The notes below the pieces were generated by a model, which did no database searches, was not told the DNA's origin, and saw nothing but the letters and a program-made list of their open reading frames with translations. A program made the translations under genes and the position numbers. A stretch of 17,254 bases of DNA from AP-15 sp036404275 (GTDB lineage Bacteria > Pseudomonadota > Alphaproteobacteria > ATCC43930 > CGMCC-115725), in the NCBI GenBank assembly GCA_036404275.1, contig DASXAM010000069.1:1-17254 (forward strand). Reading direction: 5' to 3'. Shown piece after piece: positions 1-6,864 of the stretch (position 1 is the stretch's first letter; each line of letters starts with the position of its first letter).

Positions 1-72
1 GCCCGCCTCGACTTCGCCGCGAAGCTCGCGCTATGGCAACAGCTGCGCGCGGTATTGAATGAGTCGCATTGA
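1..72 (+). CDS. C-terminal end of an unidentified protein (partial)
   Basis: An open frame enters from the left edge and stops at TGA 70-72, giving 23 residues that end in QLRAVLNESH. Codon third positions are mostly G or C, as in the other genes here, which supports real coding. The fragment is amphipathic and rich in Leu/Ala, as at the helical end of a cytosolic enzyme. It is too short to assign a family. It converges on the glycosyltransferase that ends at 193; the 120 bp between them show no clear hairpin or other feature. Confidence 0.45.
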   Translation, partial: ARLDFAAKLALWQQLRAVLNESH

Positions 73-192
73 GCTTTCACGGCCAACGCCAAAGCGCGGC
101 TTGGTCGTGGGAGGCTTTCCGGAGTTTGAACTCGTTGCTCTGGTTGATCCGGAACTGATCGTCATCGCCGCCGCCTGCGATCCGGGTCGTGG

Positions 193-1755
193 TCAGGCGC
201 CCCCGCGCCGGGCCGACGAGTTGGCCGGCTCTGGGGAGGGTAAGGTGCCGGGAGAGACATCGCCCTGGACGGGCGCGATGCTATATCGCCAGACCCGTAT
301 GTAGCGGCCGATAGCGGTCTCGGCGATCGGCAGTCCGAGCACACCAATCGCTTGGCGGTATTCTTCGGGCGCCTGACTGATCCGCTGGCCCGCCCGGCCG
401 TAAACCACCCAAAGGTCATGGCCAGCCGCCAGCCCGGCGGCTTCTGGCAGCAGCCAAGTCAGCCTTACGGAGCGATCGGCGAGGCCGGCGCGGCTGGCAA
501 AAACCGCAAGCACCGAATAGGCATAATAGCTGTTAAGCAATATGACGTCGCCCGGTCGGGCGTCGGTAGCGAGTTTCGCTGCAAGCAGGTCCCAGCGCGG
601 CTTGGTCTCGCTATCGTAATAGGGCAGGAGGTTGATCAGGCAGCCGAGCCCGAGCGCCGGCATCAGAATGGCAAACGGCACCACCGCAATCCGGCCTAGT
701 CCGGCGCCGGCCAGAATGAAGAAGGGAGCGGCGCTCCAGGCGAGATACCGCGGCACCAGCACCGGCACGAACAGCGAGACGAGCAGCAGGGCGAACGGTG
801 GAACCAGAGCCGCGCATCCGAGCACCCAGATCAGCGGGGAATCGCGGCGCAATTGCCACGCCCCCAAGCCGACAAGTACGGCGACTGCGAGAGACAGACC
901 GGGAAGGGCGGCGGGAAAAAGGTCGAGCGTGATAAAGGTCGAAATGCGCATCAGATAGACCGGCGCAACGGTCGACCAGATTGTCGCAACGGTTTCCGCC
1001 GGCGCCCAGGCGGTGCCGTCAAGGATCGTCCTATGCCCGACGATGTAGACGGCCGCCGCCGACGGCAGCCAAGCGGCCAAGATCAGGCACTGCACCAAGA
1101 GCCAATTGCGCCCAAACCCGCGGATGGCCGGGCGATCGCGCGAGGCGATCCCGAGGGCGGCCAGATTGGCGGCGAAGAACCAGGTAACCGCGACATTGAG
1201 CACGCCAAGTGATGCCGCGGTACCAAGCGCATAAGCGGCCCACGCACGCCGCGCCGCGCCTTCGCGCCCCAGCGGCAGGGCTGCGGCGAGTGGGTCCTGA
1301 GCCAGCCGCACGAGCCCCCAAAGCGCCACCAAGATCAGGCATGAGACCAGCGTATAGGAGCGTGCTTCCTGCCCGAGTTGAACCTCGAACGGCGAAAACG
1401 CCATCAATAAGCCGGCGACCGCACCGCTGCGTGGGCCGGCGGCGCGGCGGCCGATTGCGCAGGCCAACGCCGCGGCGACGGCGCCGCAGATCGCCGAGGG
1501 CAGCCGCAGCAACCATTGTGAAACGCCGATCCGGGCGATCAGCCATAACAGCAGGAAATAACTCGGATAGTGGTTCGCGTGCATCGAGTCGGCAAGGAGA
1601 TCGGGCACGCTTGCAGTTGCCCGATGCAGGCTCGCCACCTCGTCGAGCCAGAACGGCTTGTCGCCGAGGCCGCAAAGCCGAAGTATCAGCGCCAGCGCGG
1701 CAATCGCCGCCGGCAGCGCAACCGGCCGGACCGCGCACCGGCAGACCCGTTGCAT
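193..1755 (-). CDS. Glycosyltransferase family 39-like integral membrane protein
   Basis: A polytopic membrane protein of 520 residues from the ATG at 1755. The first membrane segment is followed by FWLDEVAS, whose Asp-Glu pair (residues 38-39) sits where GT39/ArnT-type enzymes carry the acidic catalytic residue in the first periplasmic loop. QEARSYTL further on is another usual GT39 signature. Roughly ten hydrophobic segments follow, then a soluble tail containing ARPGDVILLNSYY. By family, such enzymes move a sugar from a polyprenyl-phosphate donor to a lipid, glycan or protein on the outer face of the inner membrane. The substrate cannot be told here. A GTG at 1812 would add 19 residues; neither start has a convincing ribosome-binding site, and the ATG is preferred because it directly precedes the first membrane helix. 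The gene is divergent from the hydratase at 2069. Confidence 0.8.
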   Translation of the reverse strand: MQRVCRCAVRPVALPAAIAALALILRLCGLGDKPFWLDEVASLHRATASVPDLLADSMHANHYPSYFLLLWLIARIGVSQWLLRLPSAICGAVAAALACAIGRRAAGPRSGAVAGLLMAFSPFEVQLGQEARSYTLVSCLILVALWGLVRLAQDPLAAALPLGREGAARRAWAAYALGTAASLGVLNVAVTWFFAANLAALGIASRDRPAIRGFGRNWLLVQCLILAAWLPSAAAVYIVGHRTILDGTAWAPAETVATIWSTVAPVYLMRISTFITLDLFPAALPGLSLAVAVLVGLGAWQLRRDSPLIWVLGCAALVPPFALLLVSLFVPVLVPRYLAWSAAPFFILAGAGLGRIAVVPFAILMPALGLGCLINLLPYYDSETKPRWDLLAAKLATDARPGDVILLNSYYAYSVLAVFASRAGLADRSVRLTWLLPEAAGLAAGHDLWVVYGRAGQRISQAPEEYRQAIGVLGLPIAETAIGRYIRVWRYSIAPVQGDVSPGTLPSPEPANSSARRGGA

Positions 1756-2027
1756 GGCGGCGGCAGCCCCGAAATCTTGCGTCACGTTCCCCCAACCGAC
1801 CTGGCTCGGCACGCCGCGATGCTAGGCGAGCCGGGCGCGGCACATCCCCGCTCCCGCCACTACCCCGACGGTTGCGCGCGGCGCCGCTTGCGGCGAACGC
1901 TGCTGTCGGGCTTCGGAAGGTTAGTAGCGCAGCCTCGTGTCGAAGCAAGCAGGGTTCCGCCGCCGTTGCCGATCTTGCGATTGGCGCCTCGCCAAGGGCG
2001 GCCGGACACTCCGGATGCCGAATCACG

Positions 2028-2036
2028 TGCTATGAT
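2028..2036 (+). promoter_or_regulatory. Candidate extended -10 promoter for the enoyl-CoA hydratase
   Basis: TGCTATGAT fits an extended -10 element (TGn followed by a five-of-six match to TATAAT). It lies 32 bp before the chosen ATG, so the leader would be about 25 nt. No good -35 box is seen 16-18 bp upstream, as is common for extended -10 promoters. The rest of the 1813-2068 intergenic stretch is GC-rich and shows nothing else assignable. Confidence 0.35.
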
Positions 2037-2057
2037 CGCCTTCTGAACACAAGATGC

Positions 2058-2063
2058 AGGAGG
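2058..2063 (+). promoter_or_regulatory. Ribosome-binding site deciding the hydratase start
   Basis: A perfect AGGAGG, 5 nt before the ATG at 2069. It rules against the in-frame ATG at 2054, because the motif lies downstream of that codon. Confidence 0.8.
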
Positions 2064-2068
2064 CGGCC

Positions 2069-2863
2069 ATGGATCGCGCATTCGACACGATCCGTTCGCA
2101 GGATTGCGGCGGCGGGCTCGTGCTGTTGACGCTAAACCGGCCGCAGGTGGCCAATGCGCTCAACACGCAAATGGGGCGCGACCTGCTGGCCTTTTTCGAT
2201 GCGGTCAACGCCGCACCCGCGCAAATGCGCTGCATCGTGCTGACCGGAACCGGCGAGCGCGTCTTTTGTGCCGGCGGCGACCTCAAAGAGCGAAATGGCA
2301 TGACCGACGAGGAATGGCAGGACCAGCATTTGTTGTTCGAGCGCATGGTCCGCGCCTTTCTCGCCTGCCCGGTGCCGGTAATCGGCGCGGTCAACGGCGC
2401 GGCTTATGCCGGGGGGTGCGAATTGGCGCTGTGCTGCGACTTTATCTATGCCGCCGCGACCGCGCGTTTCGCGCTGACCGAGGTCACGCTCGGCATTATG
2501 CCCGGCGCCGGCGGCACACAAAATTTGCCGCGCGCGGTCGGCGAGCGCCGTGCCAAGGAGATCATTTTGACCGGCCGGCCCTTTACCGCGCAGCAAGCTT
2601 TTGACTGGGGCATGGTCAATCGGCTCTGCGCCCCTGGCAAGGTGGTCGAGGAGGCGCTCGAAACCGCGCGCCATATTGCCGACAACGCGCCGATCTCGGT
2701 GCGCCAGGCGAAGCACGCGATCCATCACGGGCTGCAAATGGATTTGGCGAGCGGCATGCTGCTCGAGATCGAAGCCTACAACCGCATGGTCCCGACCGAG
2801 GACCGCCGCGAAGGCATCGCCTCGTTCAACGAAAAGCGCAAACCGCAGTTCAAGGGCCGCTGA
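2069..2863 (+). CDS. Enoyl-CoA hydratase/isomerase (crotonase) family protein
   Basis: A 264-residue soluble enzyme of normal crotonase length. FCAGGDLK (about residues 66-73) forms the CoA-binding/oxyanion region. AGGCELAL supplies one catalytic glutamate (about Glu118), and LTEVTLGIMPGAGGTQ supplies the second (about Glu138). Both match the two glutamates of mitochondrial enoyl-CoA hydratase, so hydration of a trans-2-enoyl-CoA is the likely reaction. The C-terminal DRREGIASFNEKRKPQF is also typical of true hydratases. The chain-length or aromatic-acid preference cannot be read from sequence. The gene stands alone: a divergent glycosyltransferase lies upstream and a convergent flavoprotein gene downstream. 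The start is set by AGGAGG at 2058-2063. Confidence 0.93.
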   Translation: MDRAFDTIRSQDCGGGLVLLTLNRPQVANALNTQMGRDLLAFFDAVNAAPAQMRCIVLTGTGERVFCAGGDLKERNGMTDEEWQDQHLLFERMVRAFLACPVPVIGAVNGAAYAGGCELALCCDFIYAAATARFALTEVTLGIMPGAGGTQNLPRAVGERRAKEIILTGRPFTAQQAFDWGMVNRLCAPGKVVEEALETARHIADNAPISVRQAKHAIHHGLQMDLASGMLLEIEAYNRMVPTEDRREGIASFNEKRKPQFKGR

Positions 2864-2869
2864 GCCCGC

Positions 2870-2892
2870 CGGCGCCGGCCGGGCCGGCGCCG
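2870..2892. terminator. Bidirectional hairpin between convergent genes
   Basis: A perfect 11-bp GC inverted repeat (arms 2870-2880 and 2882-2892) lies in the 37-bp gap between the hydratase stop and the flavoprotein stop. In RNA the innermost pairs would open to make a loop. No T-run follows on either strand, so it is not a textbook intrinsic terminator. Its placement fits shared termination or 3'-end protection for both genes. Confidence 0.55.
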
Positions 2893-2900
2893 CAGTTGCG

Positions 2901-4070
2901 TCAAAGCCACGTCAGGCTGTCGGGGTCGAGGCCGAGCAGGTATTGGCCGACAGTCTCGAAATGCTCCTGCCTTCCCTGGAGTTGCTGGCTGACGGTGTGG
3001 ATGTCGCGCAACCGTCGCTCGAACGGTTGGTCTTCGAAAATCGCGTCGGCGCCGGCGGCGTGGTAGGTGAGATCGACGACGTCGCGCGCCTGGTGGATGG
3101 CAAAGGTCGCGGCGAGCCGGATCGTCATCCGCTCGTCGAGCGTGATCTGCCCACGCGCGGCGACCGCCTGCGTGATCTCGCCGAGCGCGCCGAGCAAGTG
3201 CGCGCGCGCCGCTTGGAGCCGCGCTTCGGCCTCCGCCGTCTGCGCCTGGACGACATGGTTGTCGCGCAAGCTGCGCCGGGCGCCGCGCGGGGTCTTGTCG
3301 CGAGCGAGCCCGACGAGCGCCTCGATTGCGCTGCGCGCGATCCCGAGCGCCACCCCGGCAAACCCCGAACTGTAAAGCTGGAGGCTGCTGAAGCGATAGA
3401 GAAGGCCCGGTTCGCGCGGCGCGTGCTCCTGGTCGCGGGCGAGGCAATGCTTCTCCGGGACAAAGAGATCGGCGACGTGGAATTCGTCGCTGCCGGTCCC
3501 TTTGAGACCGACGACCCGCCAGATGTCGGTCATCCGCGCGGCCGTTTTCGGGAACAGCAGGGTTCGGATGACGGGGTTGCCGTCGCGGCCGCGGCAGGGT
3601 GTGCCATCGGCCTCGCTGAGCGGCACATGGGCGCCGAGCCAGCTTGCGTCGTGGCTGCCGCTGGCAAAGCGAAAGGTGGCGGTGAGGCGGTAGCCGCCCG
3701 GCGCGATGCGCGCCTCGCCCGGCCCCGGCCCCCAGGCGAGAATGCCGTCGGGCGGGCCGAAAATCTCGCGCGCCGCCGCGGCGCCGAGCCAGGCCGCGGT
3801 CATTGAGCAGCCTGAGGCCTGGTTCAGGCACCAGGCGGTGCTGGCGTCGGCTTTGGCGATCTCCTCGATGACCGGGACAAACTCGGCCGGCAGCAGCTCG
3901 GCCCCGCCGAGCGAGCGCGGCAATAAGAGGCGATAAAAGCCGCCCTCGACCAATGCGGCGCGCACCGCTGCCGGCAGTTCACGGCGGCGCTCGATCTCGC
4001 GCGCATGGGCGGCGAGGAGCGGCGCCAGCCCGCCCGCGCGCCGCCGCCATTCGGCTCCGGCTGGGCTCAC
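2901..4070 (-). CDS. Acyl-CoA dehydrogenase-fold flavoprotein (DszC/HsaA-like group)
   Basis: A 389-residue protein with the acyl-CoA dehydrogenase fold. The helical N-terminal domain spans about residues 1-110. The beta domain holds FRFASGS (133-139) and KGTGSDEFHVADLFVP (190-205), and a helical C-terminal domain follows. The tail RDIHTVSQQLQGRQEHF (from 355), running into GQYLLGLDP, is characteristic of the type-2 C-terminal domain found in flavin-dependent monooxygenases such as DszC, HsaA and HpaB-like oxygenases. Either a dehydrogenase or a reduced-flavin monooxygenase is therefore possible, and the substrate is unknown. No flavin reductase partner lies in the window. The GTG start is supported by GGAGGAGGG 5 nt upstream. 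Confidence 0.85.
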   Translation of the reverse strand: MSPAGAEWRRRAGGLAPLLAAHAREIERRRELPAAVRAALVEGGFYRLLLPRSLGGAELLPAEFVPVIEEIAKADASTAWCLNQASGCSMTAAWLGAAAAREIFGPPDGILAWGPGPGEARIAPGGYRLTATFRFASGSHDASWLGAHVPLSEADGTPCRGRDGNPVIRTLLFPKTAARMTDIWRVVGLKGTGSDEFHVADLFVPEKHCLARDQEHAPREPGLLYRFSSLQLYSSGFAGVALGIARSAIEALVGLARDKTPRGARRSLRDNHVVQAQTAEAEARLQAARAHLLGALGEITQAVAARGQITLDERMTIRLAATFAIHQARDVVDLTYHAAGADAIFEDQPFERRLRDIHTVSQQLQGRQEHFETVGQYLLGLDPDSLTWL

Positions 4071-4075
4071 CGCCG

Positions 4076-4084
4076 CCCTCCTCC
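4076..4084 (-). promoter_or_regulatory. Ribosome-binding site for the GTG start at 4070
   Basis: Read on the minus strand, GGAGGAGGG ends 5 nt before the GTG start, which decides the non-ATG start of the flavoprotein gene. Confidence 0.7.
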
Positions 4085-4129
4085 TTCAGCCTTTGGCAAT
4101 GATCTTCGGCCCAAGCTGCGCCCTCGCTC

Positions 4130-4134
4130 GGAGG
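4130..4134 (+). promoter_or_regulatory. Ribosome-binding site for the PAP2 gene
   Basis: GGAGG lies 5 nt before the ATG at 4140. It fixes the start and rejects an upstream in-frame ATG at 4005, which would overlap the divergent flavoprotein gene. Confidence 0.7.
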
Positions 4135-4139
4135 TGCGA

Positions 4140-5003
4140 ATGCGGCATAGCGCGTTGCCGTTGTGGATTGCGGTCACTGTTCTCGGCCTTGTCGATGTCG
4201 TCGTCTCGATCCGGCTGCGGCTCGTCTTTTTCGGCTGGACCCGGCTCGTGCTGGCGGGAACGGCGCTCGCCGCGATCTGGCTATTCTATCAGCTTTCCGG
4301 GCGCAGCACGCGGCTGGCGCGAGCCGTAGAATGGGCGCTGTTGTGGATCGTCTTTGCCAATGCCGGCGCGGTGCTGACCTACATCGCCGCGGCCTGCGGC
4401 GGGGCGCCGCACGATGCGTCATTCGCGATGATCGACCGCGCGCTGGGGTTCGACTGGAGCCGCTGGCATCACTATCTGCTCGACCACCGCGCGCTCCGTT
4501 TCGCCCTGCTGATTTTTTACACGAGCCTGCTGCCGCAGATTCTGGTCTCGATCCTCTATTTTTCGCTGACCGGCGCGGACGATGCGAATTACCAGCTGCT
4601 GCTCAACACGATCGTCGCGCTCGTGCTGACCGCCGCGCTGTTTATGCTGTTCCCGGCTCTGGGCCGCGGCGGTCTCGTCGGCGACCCCTATCTGCGCGAT
4701 CTCGTGGCGTTGCGCGACGGGCACCCCTCGGCCTTCGACCTCGCCCGCCTCCAGGGGATCGTCTCGTTCCCGTCCTTTCATACGGTGCTGGCGATTCTGC
4801 TGGTCTGGGCGCATCGCCGCTCGCCGCTCCTCCTCCCGTTTGTTGTCGTCAATTTTGGCATGCTGGTGTCGATCACCGGTCCCGGTGAGCATTATTTGGC
4901 CGATATCCTGGGCGGTGCCGCGGTCGCCGGTCTCGCTATCCTGGCGACGCGGGTGACCGCGCTACCGCGGCGGCGGATTTTTGCGCGCGCCTCTCCCCTC
5001 TGA
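4140..5003 (+). CDS. PAP2-superfamily membrane phosphatase/phosphotransferase
   Basis: A 287-residue membrane protein with about six hydrophobic segments. The central DRALGFDWSRWHH is common in PAP2_3/inositol-phosphotransferase-like proteins. SFPSFHT (His214) matches the PSxH box. GPGEHYLADILGG gives the final His251-x3-Asp255 pair. These are the catalytic histidines that form and resolve the phospho-enzyme. The Arg usual in the last box (SRx5H) is Ile245 here, and no clear KxxxxxxRP box is seen. This favours the PAP2_3 or phospholipid-head-group-transferase type over a canonical phosphatidate phosphatase. The likely site is the inner membrane, acting on a lipid phosphate. MutL follows after 25 bp on the same strand, so the two may be co-transcribed. 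Confidence 0.82.
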   Translation: MRHSALPLWIAVTVLGLVDVVVSIRLRLVFFGWTRLVLAGTALAAIWLFYQLSGRSTRLARAVEWALLWIVFANAGAVLTYIAAACGGAPHDASFAMIDRALGFDWSRWHHYLLDHRALRFALLIFYTSLLPQILVSILYFSLTGADDANYQLLLNTIVALVLTAALFMLFPALGRGGLVGDPYLRDLVALRDGHPSAFDLARLQGIVSFPSFHTVLAILLVWAHRRSPLLLPFVVVNFGMLVSITGPGEHYLADILGGAAVAGLAILATRVTALPRRRIFARASPL

Positions 5004-5028
5004 GCGCGCGCCCCCGTAAACTGGCGCA

Positions 5029-6771
5029 ATGCCGATCCGCCAGCTGCCGCCGGTCCTCGTCAACCGCATCGCCGCGGGCGAGGTCATCGAGCGCCCGGCG
5101 GCGGCGGTCAAGGAGCTCGTCGAAAACGCGATCGACGCCGGCGCCCGGCAGATCGACATCGTGCTGCACGAAGGCGGGCAGGCCTTGATCGCGGTCGCCG
5201 ATGACGGCGTCGGCATGAAGGCCGAGGAGCTCGCGCTCGCGGTCGAGCGGCATTGCACCTCGAAACTGCCCGACGACGATTTGCTGCACATCTCGGCCCT
5301 GGGGTTTCGCGGCGAAGCCCTGCCGTCGATCGGGGCGGTCAGCCGCTTGCGCATCGTGTCACGACCGGTCGGCGCCGACACCGCCTGGGAAATCCTGGTC
5401 GAGGGCGGGGCCAAATCGGCGCCGCAGCCGGCGGCCGGCCGGCCGGGCACCCGGGTCGAGGTGCGCGACCTGTTTTTTGCCACCCCGGCGCGGCTCAAAT
5501 TTTTGAAGACGCCGCGCACCGAGCGCGATTTGGCGCTCGACGCCGTCCGGCGCCTGGCGATGGCTTATCCCGGAATCGCCTTTGCCGTCGCCGCCGAGGA
5601 TGGCCGGTCCTTGCTGCGCCTGCCGCAGACCGGCGCGCGCCGCGACCGGCTTGCCGCCCTTCTCGGCCGCGAGTTTGCCGAGAATTCGGTGCCGGTCAGC
5701 GCCGAGCGCGGCGGCTTCCGGTTGAGCGGGCTTGCCGGACTGCCGACCTTCAACCGGGCCTTGCCGCGCGACCAGCACCTCGTCGTCAACGGTCGTCCGG
5801 TGCGCGACCGGCTTCTCGTCGGCGCCGTGCGCGGTGCCTATCAGGATGTGCTGGCGCGCGACCGCCACCCGGTCGTCACCCTCTTTCTCGACGGGCCGGC
5901 CGACGCGATCGACGTCAATGTTCACCCGGCAAAGGCCGAGGTGCGCTTTCGCGACGCCGCCCTGGTACGTGGATTGATCGTCGGCGCGTTGCGCAACGCC
6001 TTGGCCGAGGCCGGGCACCGCGCCTCCTCGACCGTGGCCGAGGCGGCGCTTGCCGCCTTTCGCCCGGCTGCGGGTGCGGCGAGCCCGCCCCGCTTTGCCT
6101 TTCCGCCGGCAAGAGCCGTCGCCCCGGCGCTCGCCGAAACGACCGCCGACTATCTCATGCCGAGCCGGTCTCCGCCGCCCTCGGCTGAGGACGCCCCGCT
6201 CGGCGCCGCCCGCGCGCAATTGCACGGCACCTACATCCTCGCCGAGACCGCGACCGGCATCGTGCTTGTCGATCAGCACGCCGCGCATGAGCGGCTCGTT
6301 CATGAGCGCCTCAAGCAATCCCTGGCCGAGCATGGCGTCTCGCGCCAGGTATTGCTGTTGCCGGAGGTCGTCGAGCTCGACGAGGCGGCGGCCGCACGCC
6401 TCGCCGCCCGCGCCCGAGAGCTCGCCGAATTCGGCCTCGTCCTCGAGCAATTCGGGCCGGGGGCCGTGGTCGTGCGCGAGGTGCCGGCGCTGCTTGCCGA
6501 TCTCGATGTCGCGGGCCTCGTGCGCGACCTCGCCGACGAGCTCGCCGAATGGGGCGAGGCGCTCGCGTTAAAGGAGCGGGTCGAGACACTGTGCGGCACA
6601 TTGGCCTGCCACACCAGCGTGCGCGCCGGCCGCCGGCTCTCGCCCGCCGAAATGGACGCGCTGCTGCGCGAAATGGAGGCCACCCCGAACAGCGGCCAGT
6701 GCAACCACGGCCGCCCGACCTACATCGCCCTGGCGCTCTCCGACCTCGAGCGCCTGTTCGGCCGGCGCTGA
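5029..6771 (+). CDS. mutL: DNA mismatch repair protein MutL with endonuclease motif
   Basis: A 580-residue MutL. The N-terminal GHKL ATPase carries Glu29 in VKELVENAIDAGA, Asp58 in DDGVG, and GFRGEAL (92-98). The transducer domain includes the DVNVHPAKAEVRF segment. A Pro/Ala-rich linker covers about residues 335-390. The C-terminal dimerization domain has the DQHAAHERLVHE nicking motif (415-426, DQHAx2Ex4E), ACHTSVRAGRR (526-536) and CNHGRP (558-563), which together form the metal site. By family it links MutS recognition to strand nicking and excision, and the endonuclease motif fits organisms without MutH. The MPIRQLPP start aligns with other MutL N-termini. No strong ribosome-binding site is visible, so translation may depend on the PAP2 gene 25 bp upstream. 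Confidence 0.97.
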   Translation: MPIRQLPPVLVNRIAAGEVIERPAAAVKELVENAIDAGARQIDIVLHEGGQALIAVADDGVGMKAEELALAVERHCTSKLPDDDLLHISALGFRGEALPSIGAVSRLRIVSRPVGADTAWEILVEGGAKSAPQPAAGRPGTRVEVRDLFFATPARLKFLKTPRTERDLALDAVRRLAMAYPGIAFAVAAEDGRSLLRLPQTGARRDRLAALLGREFAENSVPVSAERGGFRLSGLAGLPTFNRALPRDQHLVVNGRPVRDRLLVGAVRGAYQDVLARDRHPVVTLFLDGPADAIDVNVHPAKAEVRFRDAALVRGLIVGALRNALAEAGHRASSTVAEAALAAFRPAAGAASPPRFAFPPARAVAPALAETTADYLMPSRSPPPSAEDAPLGAARAQLHGTYILAETATGIVLVDQHAAHERLVHERLKQSLAEHGVSRQVLLLPEVVELDEAAAARLAARARELAEFGLVLEQFGPGAVVVREVPALLADLDVAGLVRDLADELAEWGEALALKERVETLCGTLACHTSVRAGRRLSPAEMDALLREMEATPNSGQCNHGRPTYIALALSDLERLFGRR

Positions 6772-6780
6772 CAAGCGCCG
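6763..6780 (+). terminator. Hairpin overlapping the mutL stop codon
   Basis: CGGCGCT (6763-6769) pairs with AGCGCCG (6774-6780) around a GACA loop that holds part of the TGA stop. The 7-bp GC stem fits a terminator position, but there is no T-run after it. The remaining gap to 6864 shows nothing further. Confidence 0.3.
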
Positions 6781-6864
6781 TCGATTGCCCGAAACCGAAT
6801 AAAGTAATCACCGCGCTCGAGTGTGTGGCCGGCGGGACCCGCGCTCGGCGCCGTCGGCTGCGTG

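Noticed and set aside
59..304. Small plus-strand frame of 81 codons at the left edge
   Set aside because: No ribosome-binding site or recognisable motif; it overlaps the end of the edge gene and runs antisense to the GT39 tail.
1031..2026. Minus-strand frame of 331 codons overlapping the GT39 gene
   Set aside because: It is a shifted-frame shadow of the membrane glycosyltransferase, Arg-rich and with no membrane segments or motifs.
2601..3806. Plus-strand open frame of 401 codons crossing the hydratase end and the flavoprotein gene
   Set aside because: It is out of frame with the hydratase and antisense to the flavoprotein gene, both of which have clear family motifs. The translation is Arg/Ala-rich and low in structure.
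4005..4139. Upstream extension of the PAP2 gene to an ATG at 4005
   Set aside because: It overlaps the divergent flavoprotein start, and a well-placed GGAGG favours the ATG at 4140.
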